NCBI RefSeq assembly: GCF_000280925.3
Contig: NZ_CP012109.1
Coordinates: 3,988,501 to 4,052,500 of the forward strand
Direction: 5' to 3'
Source: Myxococcus hansupus
Lineage (GTDB): Bacteria > Myxococcota > Myxococcia > Myxococcales > Myxococcaceae
DNA length: 64,000 nt
Shown here: positions 57,393 through 64,000 of the stretch, one piece after another
How positions within the stretch are numbered: the stretch's first letter is position 1
How the letters are laid out: every line of letters starts with the position of its first letter
Position numbers and translations under genes: made by a program
Notes under the pieces: model-generated
Databases searched by the model: none
The model's input: the letters and a program-made list of their open reading frames with translations, nothing else
What the model was told of the DNA's origin: nothing

Positions 57393-58010
57393 TCAGCGGG
57401 CGATGTGGGCAGGCGACGTCGGCCCCCCGGACCGCAGCACCCGCCGCACCGTGAGCGCTCCCGCCATCAGAGCCACGCCTCGGAAGAAGATGCCGATTCC
57501 CACCAGCGTCCCCACCAGCCAGACGGCGGAGATAGGCCACTGCCGCATCACCATGATGCCCAGGAAGATGGACACCGCGCCGTAGAAGAAGTCCCAGCCC
57601 CACCGGGGATAGCGGTCCATCACCGAGGTGATGGCGTGGAAGAGCCCGCTGGCGAAGAAGTACCCGGCGAGCAGCAGCGTCATCGCGCCCAGCCCCGCGG
57701 CCGGATACACGAGGATGAAGAGGCCCACGACGACGGAGAGGATGCCGCCCAGCAAGTACAGCCAGAAGGGGCCACCGGACTTGCGCTCCCGAAAGGCGGA
57801 GATGATTTCCATCACCCCCGCGCCCGCCAGCAAGGCGCCGAACATGATAGCGGAGACCATGCTGGTGAAGAAGGCCGCCCCCAGCGCGACGATGCCCAGG
57901 AGCATGGTCAACAACCCCAGGATGAAGGGGCCACCCCATGCGGCCGAGTTCACCCTCGGCGTCACGTCAGGGTTCAGGATTTCCGGTTTGCGTTCATCGG
58001 TGAAGGCCAT
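57393..58010 (-). CDS. HdeD-family integral membrane protein
   Basis: The product is 205 aa from ATG 58010 with GGGAG nine bases upstream. It has six transmembrane helices (GGPFILGLLTMLLGIVALGA, MFGALLAGAGVMEIISAF, FWLYLLGGILSVVVGLFILV, TLLLAGYFFASGLFHAITS, FFYGAVSIFLGIMVM, VWLVGTLVGIGIFFRGVAL), matching the HdeD acid-resistance membrane family. The molecular function of the family is not settled. Confidence 0.9.
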   Translation of the reverse strand: MAFTDERKPEILNPDVTPRVNSAAWGGPFILGLLTMLLGIVALGAAFFTSMVSAIMFGALLAGAGVMEIISAFRERKSGGPFWLYLLGGILSVVVGLFILVYPAAGLGAMTLLLAGYFFASGLFHAITSVMDRYPRWGWDFFYGAVSIFLGIMVMRQWPISAVWLVGTLVGIGIFFRGVALMAGALTVRRVLRSGGPTSPAHIAR

Positions 58011-58169
58011 GACGACTGCTCCCGAATTGTGAGCACCATGGTGGCCGGGCAGACACGTCCGTCGAAGCCTCGGCACATCCACCACCGAACATGGGCTCCG
58101 GGACGGAGGGCGACAACGCTCGCCGGCCCTGCTTCGCCCCCCGCCTGCCCCACCCGCGAGGCCGGGCGG

Positions 58170-59108
58170 CTACTTCGCGCTGGCGGCGACATCCCGCGCG
58201 AGCGCTTCTTCGTACGGCGGTGACAGGAAGACGGCGCCGGGCTCCTTGCGGAACCACGTCAGTTGGCGCTTGGCGTAGCGGCGCGTCTCCTGCGCGGTGT
58301 CATGGATGGCCTCGGCCTCGGACATCCGGCCCTCCACGACGGCGCGCGCCTGCACGTAGCCCACGCTGCGCATGGGGGCAGCCTCGGCGTAGCCTTGCGC
58401 CAACAGCGCCCGCGTCTCCTCCACGAGCCCGCGCGCGAACAGCCCCTGCGTCCGGGCGTTGATGAGGCGGTACAGCGCGTCGCGCGGCGGTGCCAGGACG
58501 AACAGCCGGAAGGGATACCGGTCCGGCGCGAAGGCGTGGGCCCGCCGGAACTCCGACGCGGGGACGCCCGTCTGGGCATGAATCTCCAGCGCGCGGATGA
58601 CGCGGACCAGGTCTTGAGGCGGCAGCTTCGTCGCGGTCTCCGGGTCCACCTCCGCGAGCTTCCGGTGGACGGCCTCTCGGCCTGACGCCGCCGCGAGCGC
58701 CTCCAGCTCCGCCCTCAGCGAGGGCAAGGCCCCGGGGGCCTCCAGCACGCCATGCAGCAACACGCGCAGGTACAGGCCCGTGCCTCCCACGACGAACACG
58801 GGCTTCCCGCGCGCGGCAATCGCCTCGATGACGGCGTCGGCGCGCCGCTGGTACTCGACGGCGGAGAACGACGCCATCGGGTCCACGGCGGACACCAGGT
58901 GGTGGGGCACCGCGGCCAGCTCCTCCTCGGAGGGCTTCGCCGTCCCGATGTCGAAGTGCCGGTACACCTGCTGCGAGTCCGCGCTGACAATCTCCCCGCC
59001 GGCACGACGCGCCAGTTCAATGGCCAGCGCCGTCTTCCCCGAGGCCGTGGGCCCGGCAATCACCGTCAGCGAGGGCCGAGGCGCGAGCTCCCCTTCCCCT
59101 TCACCCAT
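58170..59108 (-). CDS. miaA: tRNA dimethylallyltransferase
   Basis: The product is 312 aa from ATG 59108, which overlaps the stop of the HPr-kinase-like gene by 8 bp (ATGGGTGA). Motifs: P-loop VIAGPTASGKTALAIELA, DSQQVYRHFDIGTAKPS, VGGTGLYLRVLLHG, and a C-terminal part with RSVGYVQARAVVEGR and TRRYAKRQLTWFRKE. MiaA prenylates A37 of tRNAs that read UNN codons. Its placement at the end of the PqqD/kinase array is probably incidental. Confidence 0.97.
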   Translation of the reverse strand: MGEGEGELAPRPSLTVIAGPTASGKTALAIELARRAGGEIVSADSQQVYRHFDIGTAKPSEEELAAVPHHLVSAVDPMASFSAVEYQRRADAVIEAIAARGKPVFVVGGTGLYLRVLLHGVLEAPGALPSLRAELEALAAASGREAVHRKLAEVDPETATKLPPQDLVRVIRALEIHAQTGVPASEFRRAHAFAPDRYPFRLFVLAPPRDALYRLINARTQGLFARGLVEETRALLAQGYAEAAPMRSVGYVQARAVVEGRMSEAEAIHDTAQETRRYAKRQLTWFRKEPGAVFLSPPYEEALARDVAASAK

Positions 59109-59943
59109 GCCCCAGCGCTCCCTGGATGGCGGTGGCCACGGACGCATCCCGCGCGAAGACGAGCCGCACCGGCGCCACCTCCGACAGCAACCGCCCCGCG
59201 GCGGCGAGCAACCCACCCCGCCCGGCCGGCGTCGCCTCGGGTAGCAGTGCATTCAGCAACAACATCCGTCCCACCTCACCCGCCGGCTGAACCTCCCACC
59301 GGGAGGCGGCATCCCAGGCCAGCGTGCCCACGGCCGTCAACCGTGCCTCGACGGGCTGCCCCACATTCCAGGGCGTCCCCGCGGCTCGCCACCCACCACC
59401 CGCCTCCGGCCAGACGGCCACCAGCTCATCGGCCAGGACCTGGCCACCGGCCTGTCCCCAGAGCGCTCCGAGCGTGCTCTTCCCCGCGCCCGAATGCCCG
59501 GTGAACAGCGCGGCCCGGCCCTGGTGCGCGACGGCCACGCCGTGGACCAGCAGCCCGCCCCGTCGCGCCAGCGCCCGGGCGAGCATCACCTTCAACACCG
59601 TCTCGATGGGAAACCGGCCGCGCCCCACGACGTGGGCCTGGCGCCCGTCCGCGGACAGCGTCGCCTCGTAATCCTCCCCCGCGAGCCCCACGCCGCCGCC
59701 CTCCAGCCGCGACGTCCGGGGCAAGGTGCGAGTCGAAGGCTCGGGACGGAGCTCGGCGGGGGGCACGGCCCGCAGGCGCGCCACCTCCTCACCGGCAACG
59801 TCCCGGGAAACCACGAACCGGGAAAACAGCCGTCCGAGCGCGCCCGCCTCGGGGGCTTCCACTGCGACCGGCCAACCCGCGATGCGAAGGAAAAGCTCCG
59901 TCCGCGACAGCGAGCCTCCCGGAGGAAGGCTCAGGGAATGCAC
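59101..59943 (-). CDS. HPr kinase-like ATPase
   Basis: The product is about 280 aa. The start is unclear: GTG 59943 is chosen because it overlaps the 47-aa ORF only slightly; GTG 59967 lacks a ribosome site. The P-loop GHSGAGKST (about residue 150) and LADELVAVWP are those of HPr-kinase-related proteins. An N-terminal region (RTELFLRIAGWPVAVEAPEA) precedes it. Members are common next to PqqD-type genes and in lasso-peptide clusters, where some phosphorylate the precursor. Target unknown here; see the 47-aa peptide beside it. Confidence 0.85.
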   Translation of the reverse strand: MHSLSLPPGGSLSRTELFLRIAGWPVAVEAPEAGALGRLFSRFVVSRDVAGEEVARLRAVPPAELRPEPSTRTLPRTSRLEGGGVGLAGEDYEATLSADGRQAHVVGRGRFPIETVLKVMLARALARRGGLLVHGVAVAHQGRAALFTGHSGAGKSTLGALWGQAGGQVLADELVAVWPEAGGGWRAAGTPWNVGQPVEARLTAVGTLAWDAASRWEVQPAGEVGRMLLLNALLPEATPAGRGGLLAAAGRLLSEVAPVRLVFARDASVATAIQGALGHG

Positions 59944-60074
59944 TCCGACTCGCCGGGAATCTGGCACTGGGAGATTTGCGCCAGTGCCACGAAGGGCTGC
60001 TCCCAGAGGATGGCCGGCGCCTCATAGGCGCGTCCCGTGACGGGCGGAGAAGTCTGGGCCGTGTCCGGCGTCAT
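59931..60074 (-). CDS. 47-aa ORF, candidate RiPP precursor peptide
   Basis: A short minus-strand ORF, ATG 60074 to TGA 59933-59931, encodes 47 residues. It begins MTPDTAQTSPPVTG, then RAYEAPAILWEQPFVALAQ, and ends ISQCQIPGESECIP. The YEAPAI part matches the YxxPxL/I leader motif bound by PqqD-type recognition elements in lasso peptides. The tail has two Cys. It starts 32 bp after the beta-propeller stop and ends inside the start region of the HPr-kinase-like gene, and the PqqD gene is at the top of the same transcript. The ribosome site is weak (GAG). No homologue could be searched. Confidence 0.6.
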   Translation of the reverse strand: MTPDTAQTSPPVTGRAYEAPAILWEQPFVALAQISQCQIPGESECIP

Positions 60075-60106
60075 GGGGTGCTCGAGCGAAGGGGAAGGAA
60101 CTGGCT

Positions 60107-63100
60107 TCAAGGGAACGGTACCGGGAACGCGCAGATACGGCCATCCTCGGAGCCCACATGCAGGCGGCCCACGGTGTGGTCGACGGTGGGAGTCCCGATT
60201 CGCTGCGCGCCGCCAATCGCGACCTGGCGGGAGTCGGTACCGTCATGCAGCTCGAGCTGGTGGACCCGCCCGTCGGAGCTGCCAACGTAGATGTGGGCCA
60301 CCCCATTCCGGTTGAACGAGAACGTCCCAGACGGCGAGGCAATGGGCGTGCTCCAGCGCAACGACGGGAGCGAGTTGGCCGCCCCGGTGACGTCGTACAG
60401 CTCCACGCGGCCGGCGGACAGGCTGGCCACGAAGCCCCCGCCCTGGGGCCGCACGAAGCTGCTGAAGGCAGGCGTGCTCGGCGCGGGGCGCGTCGTCACA
60501 GGCAGGCTCCAGAGCAACTGCGCGGTCGCCACGTCGACACCGTGGACGCTGCCGTTGCTGTCCGTCACCAGAATCAGGTTGCTGTACGCGTTGCGCACCA
60601 GGCTCAGCTCGACGTCGCCCACGGGAAGCTGGGCAATCTGCTGCCCCGTCAGCGAGTTCAGCACGCGCAGCGTGTTCACCGAGCCCGAGTGCGAGCGCGT
60701 CGCCACGAAGAGCCGGTTGGTGGTGTAGTCCACCACCATGCCCCCGGCCACCATGCCCAGGTTGCCCGGGCGGTACGTCCACACGACGGCGCCCGTGGCG
60801 GCGTTCAGGGCCACCACCCGGTTCTGCGCGGCGCTCGAAAGCCGCGTGGCGAAGAACACCAGGTCGCGATTGGGGTGCGCGGACCGGTAGGCCGCGTTCG
60901 CGTAGTCGAAGAGCTGCGTGACGGGGAACGACTGGATGGTGCCAATGGGCTGGCCACCGTTGTCCCAGCGCCACAGCACCTGGCCGGTCTCCGCATGGAG
61001 CGCGCTGGCCACCCCGCCCTGGTCCCCCACGAGGATGTACTGGCCGGAGCGGCCATGCAGGGGGACGACCGGGAAGCGGCTGCCAATGAGGCCCGCCAGC
61101 GGACGCGGACGCCAACGCTCGGCGCCGTCCTGGGCCGGGTTCGTCACCTGGGTGAGGTTGGCCACCACGGAGTCGTTGAAGGCACTGAAGATGCCCGAGC
61201 CCAGCTCGGTGATGGGCTGCTGCGACGCATTCAACCCCACCGAGTAGCACCACAGCGGCGCCGCGCCCACGCGAGCCCGCGGCGTGGCCACCAGGGCCGC
61301 GGACGTGGGCTGGTTGCCCGTCGAATACCCGCGCGCGTCATCCATGTTGAAGACGCGGTAGAAGTACGTGGTGCCGTTGCTCACGGACGTATCGGTGAAC
61401 GTGGTCGCGGCGCCGGCCTCATCCGCGTACACGACCTGCGCGTTCCCCAGCGTCATGCCCGCCGAGTAGCGCAGGCCCGGGATGGGCGAGGTGTTCGGCG
61501 CCTGGCCAACCGCGCGCACCACCACCGCGCCACGGTGCACCGCCGGGTTGTCCCACGTGAGCGTCACGCTGCCATCGCGCGCCACGCCGGTCAGCCGCGC
61601 CACTTCCGGCGGGAAGCCCACCAGCAACGTCAGCGGGGCCTCGACGCGAATGGCCGGGCCGCCGTAGTCGTCGATGAGGTGGAAGCGGTGGCGGAACGTC
61701 GTCGCGCCCGACAGCGACGGGCCCGCGCCGAAGTTCGAATACGTCACCGTGAAGGAGCGCTCGCCGTTGATGGGGATGCCGGTGGCGTTCGTGGACTCCC
61801 AGGTGAGGCCCGTGGTGTTGTTGGAGGCCAGGCGCCAGCCAGACGGCGTCGCCGAGGCGTTGGCGATGGTGAAGTAGTTCAGCGCCGGCCGCAGCAACGT
61901 GACCTCGTGCAGCGGCATCGGGCCCCGGTTCTGGATGGTGTAGACGATGGCCCGGCCCGTGGCGTTGGCGGCCACCGCGTTGACGTTCATGCGCACGCGG
62001 TGCAGCACCACCTGCCCCCGGTTCGAATCCACCACGCTCGACGCCACCGCCGCGCCGTTGCGCGTGGCATCCACCTGTCCCTGGAAGCGGTAGTCCGCGA
62101 ACTGCGTGCCCGTCACCTGGTACCTCCACACGAAGTGCGCGGAGGCGCCCGGGTCCAGACGGGGCACGCTGGCCGGCGCCGGGCCCGACACGAGCGACAC
62201 GGCCGCCGAGCCCGCGAACACGGGCGCCCGCGGCGTGACATTCAGGAAGGTGTCCGTCGCGGAGGGATTCGTCACGGTGAGCCGGACGCTCACCGTTTCG
62301 CCCGCGAACGCGTCCAGCGTGTCCACGTCCATGGCCACGGGCAGCGCGCCCACGTTGACCATCCGGGTATGGACCACCGGCGAAACGACGTTGCCCGAGC
62401 CATTGACGCCACGCACCTGGGCCACCAGCGTCCCGGCGGAGGTGGTCCTCGCGCGCGCGGAATACACGCCCGCGTTGCGGCTGGGGAGGTTCCACCGGAA
62501 CGACGCCGGCTCGACGTCCATCACCTGGAACGAGACAGCGCCCGCGCCCGTGGAGGGCCCTTCGAGGGTGGTGTTGTTCTGCGACGTGCCCGTGCGGTTC
62601 TCCACCACCATGCGCGCGTCGATGTCACCGCCCACGCCCATGACGCTCGGCTGCACGGACACATCGGTGGCCAGGCCGGAGCGTGACCAGTTCGAGCCCG
62701 CCCCCGTCACGGACGTGGCGAAGTCGCCGCCCGCGCAGGTGTCGCGCGCCCGAGTGAAGGTCGGACCGAAGCGCTCGTTGTTCTGGTCGGTGTTCGAGAC
62801 CGACGGCACCATCCGGAGCGTGAAGCGGGCTGTCTCGTTCTGCCCCAGGCCATAGGGGCCGCTGCCGTTGCAGGGCGCCAGGTTGTAGAAGATGACCCAA
62901 CGCTCGGTGGCGATGTAGTCCACCCGCCACCCCGGCGGCGCGCTGGTGGACAGCAGCACGTAGCCGCTGGGCAGCTCGAAGTTCATCTCGTTGATGGTGC
63001 GGAAGTTCGTCGACCAGTTGAACGTGTTGTTGCGCACGTCCACGGTCAGCTCGGAGGCCTCGTCCATGACCACGCGGGGCCGGGAGTCACCGGGCTGCGC

Positions 63101-63202
63101 GACGGTGGTGATGACGGCGGTCGGGAACAGCGACTGCGCCCACCCGAGGGTGGGCGTCAACATCGCGACGGCGGCGGCGAGGCGGACGGAGGAGTGACGC
63201 AT
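60107..63202 (-). CDS. Large secreted protein: Ig/CARDB-like repeats, FN3, PQQ-type beta-propeller
   Basis: The product is 1031 aa from ATG 63202 with GAGG upstream; the stop of the lipoprotein gene is 11 bp away. A signal peptide (SSVRLAAAVAMLTPTLGWAQ) is followed by about 500 residues of Ig/CARDB-like beta domains (for example VRLTVTNPSATDTFLNVTPR), a fibronectin III-like domain (GSVTLTWDNPAVHRGAVVV, GTTYFYRVFNMDDARGYS) and a C-terminal PQQ-type beta-propeller (GGVASALHAETGQVLWRWDN, RVVALNAATGAVVWTYRPGN, DVATAQLLWSLP, RVHQLELHDGTDS). This looks like an extracellular or surface binding protein. Its role with the PqqD and kinase genes is unknown. Confidence 0.87.
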   Translation of the reverse strand: MRHSSVRLAAAVAMLTPTLGWAQSLFPTAVITTVAQPGDSRPRVVMDEASELTVDVRNNTFNWSTNFRTINEMNFELPSGYVLLSTSAPPGWRVDYIATERWVIFYNLAPCNGSGPYGLGQNETARFTLRMVPSVSNTDQNNERFGPTFTRARDTCAGGDFATSVTGAGSNWSRSGLATDVSVQPSVMGVGGDIDARMVVENRTGTSQNNTTLEGPSTGAGAVSFQVMDVEPASFRWNLPSRNAGVYSARARTTSAGTLVAQVRGVNGSGNVVSPVVHTRMVNVGALPVAMDVDTLDAFAGETVSVRLTVTNPSATDTFLNVTPRAPVFAGSAAVSLVSGPAPASVPRLDPGASAHFVWRYQVTGTQFADYRFQGQVDATRNGAAVASSVVDSNRGQVVLHRVRMNVNAVAANATGRAIVYTIQNRGPMPLHEVTLLRPALNYFTIANASATPSGWRLASNNTTGLTWESTNATGIPINGERSFTVTYSNFGAGPSLSGATTFRHRFHLIDDYGGPAIRVEAPLTLLVGFPPEVARLTGVARDGSVTLTWDNPAVHRGAVVVRAVGQAPNTSPIPGLRYSAGMTLGNAQVVYADEAGAATTFTDTSVSNGTTYFYRVFNMDDARGYSTGNQPTSAALVATPRARVGAAPLWCYSVGLNASQQPITELGSGIFSAFNDSVVANLTQVTNPAQDGAERWRPRPLAGLIGSRFPVVPLHGRSGQYILVGDQGGVASALHAETGQVLWRWDNGGQPIGTIQSFPVTQLFDYANAAYRSAHPNRDLVFFATRLSSAAQNRVVALNAATGAVVWTYRPGNLGMVAGGMVVDYTTNRLFVATRSHSGSVNTLRVLNSLTGQQIAQLPVGDVELSLVRNAYSNLILVTDSNGSVHGVDVATAQLLWSLPVTTRPAPSTPAFSSFVRPQGGGFVASLSAGRVELYDVTGAANSLPSLRWSTPIASPSGTFSFNRNGVAHIYVGSSDGRVHQLELHDGTDSRQVAIGGAQRIGTPTVDHTVGRLHVGSEDGRICAFPVPFP

Positions 63203-63213
63203 GGACAAGATCC

Positions 63214-63717
63214 TCACGGGTCCAGGGTGAAGGAAGCCGCCGTCAGGGGCTCCCCATCGAGGAAGAAGCGCGCTTCCCACGTCCCGCTCATGCCGGAGGT
63301 GGACACGGCCGTGCCGGCCACGGGCAGCGAGAAGCGGACCGTGTGGGACGCGTCCACGAGGGCGTCCACCTCGGTGGTCCGCCGCTCATACGGAAGCCCC
63401 GACGGCGGCACGAACTCCACGGACACCTTGCGCCGGCCCCGCACACCGCTGACCGTCAGGTCGACGTCCACCTGCTCCATGGACAACCCGCCCCGGCGAC
63501 CCTCGTCCAACCCGATGAACGTGGCATCGCCCTGGGGAATCACGGGCGGAGGCGGCCGCTCTCCAATGTCCACGGGCGGCGGCAGCACGTCCGTGGGCTC
63601 CAGCGGATCCGCATCCTGCGTGGGCGGAGTGCGCACCGGGGCATAGGGCGCGACGCCCGCCTCCGTGCACGAGGCCAGCAACACCGCCGCCGTCAGGAAC
63701 GCCAGGCGAACTCGCAT
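63214..63717 (-). CDS. Predicted lipoprotein
   Basis: The product is 167 aa from ATG 63717, overlapping the PqqD stop as TGATG. The signal peptide ends in a lipobox, LLASC. A Pro-rich linker (TPPTQDADPLEPTDVLPPPV) precedes a beta-rich domain (VDVDLTVSGVRGRRKVSVEF, RFSLPVAGTAVSTSG, WEARFFLDGEPLTAASFTL), perhaps FlgD/Ig-like. Family not recognised. It is tightly coupled to PqqD upstream and lies 11 bp before the beta-propeller gene. Confidence 0.84.
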   Translation of the reverse strand: MRVRLAFLTAAVLLASCTEAGVAPYAPVRTPPTQDADPLEPTDVLPPPVDIGERPPPPVIPQGDATFIGLDEGRRGGLSMEQVDVDLTVSGVRGRRKVSVEFVPPSGLPYERRTTEVDALVDASHTVRFSLPVAGTAVSTSGMSGTWEARFFLDGEPLTAASFTLDP

Positions 63718-64000
63718 CACCGTACCTCCTCCAGCGCGTCGATGAGGCCGAGCCGGCGCAGCTCCGTCAGGAACTTCAGCGTGTCCGGGAGCACCCGCTC
63801 CACCTCCCAGCCATGCCGCTGGGAGACGAACTCCACGAGCGCCCGCGCGGTGCGCGTCCCGTCGCAGAGCATCCAGACCTCCACGGCCGTCTCGTTGAGG
63901 CCACGCAGCGTGTTGCCTTCGGCGTCCAGGATGATGAAGTCCGCCCCGAAGCGCTGCCCCGAGACATCCTCGCGCCACCGTGGCGCGTGATCCGCGTGAA
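63717..64000 (-). CDS. PqqD-family protein (RiPP recognition element), partial at right edge
   Basis: The minus-strand frame is open from the window edge to the stop at 63719-63717, so the N-terminus is missing. The visible 93 residues are a PqqD fold: PRWREDVSGQRFGADFIILD, GNTLRGLNETAVEVWMLCD, GTRTARALVEFVSQRHGWEV, and DTLKFLTELRRLGLID. PqqD proteins bind the leader of ribosomally made peptides and deliver it to modifying enzymes. The overlap with the next gene (TGATG) implies one operon with the lipoprotein, beta-propeller, 47-aa peptide and kinase. Confidence 0.9.
   Translation of the reverse strand, partial: HADHAPRWREDVSGQRFGADFIILDAEGNTLRGLNETAVEVWMLCDGTRTARALVEFVSQRHGWEVERVLPDTLKFLTELRRLGLIDALEEVR

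Overview
This is high-GC, densely packed DNA from a myxobacterium, almost certainly Myxococcus or a close relative. The signs are GC-biased third codon positions with long antisense shadow frames, many lipoproteins, PilZ, receiver and TPR proteins, an NRPS, and leucine/isovalerate (liu) genes beside rnc, era and der. Counting genes leftwards from the 3-methylglutaconyl-CoA hydratase (recalled as M. xanthus LiuC, MXAN_3757) puts the NRPS 22 genes away, at the recalled locus of the myxoprincomide synthetase (MXAN_3779). Counting rightwards puts a receiver-GGDEF protein close to the recalled dmxB (MXAN_3735). These locus names are memory plus counting, not a database result.

Layout. 1-4904: 5' part of a FAAL-ACP-C-A-(methyltransferase) NRPS, running off the left edge. 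5010-11387: a PilZ-Hsp70 fusion, guaB, a lipoprotein and guaA. 11511-18126: S46 peptidase, orphan FtsX-type permease, a lipoprotein and a DUF3014-like protein. 18282-28241: a tightly coupled minus-strand series of acyl-CoA dehydrogenase, hypothetical, rnc, two cyclophilins, era, der, YfgM-like, BamB-like, Nudix and DEDD exonuclease. 28313-36131: further leucine-degradation enzymes (carboxyltransferase, hydratase, HMG-CoA lyase), mixed with a YtxH protein, a Tim44/zinc-ribbon/TerB protein and a membrane MCP.

36124-48201 looks like a lipid region. A plus-strand operon (serine palmitoyltransferase-like, GNAT-fold acyltransferase, NAD-dependent reductase) has the three activities of bacterial ceramide synthesis and a good sigma-70 promoter. 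It is divergent from an MMPL/HpnN-like exporter followed by a PAP2 enzyme, and convergent with an MlaC/HpnM-like protein and a TolC-like protein. 48450-53210: class I aldolase, tRNA-Ala(GGC), RsmB-type methyltransferase, a receiver-cupin protein, tRNA-Leu(CAA) and a TPR protein. 53609-58010: diguanylate cyclase, a flavoprotein-receiver fusion, a bestrophin and HdeD.

The right edge, 58170-64000 (minus strand), is the most novel part. A PqqD/RRE gene (open at the edge), a lipoprotein, a 1031-aa secreted Ig/FN3/beta-propeller protein, an unannotated 47-codon ORF, an HPr-kinase-like gene and miaA lie in one tight array. The 47-aa peptide has the YxxPxI leader signature and a short Cys-containing tail, so I read it as a candidate RiPP precursor. 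No transposons, phage genes or CRISPR arrays were seen.
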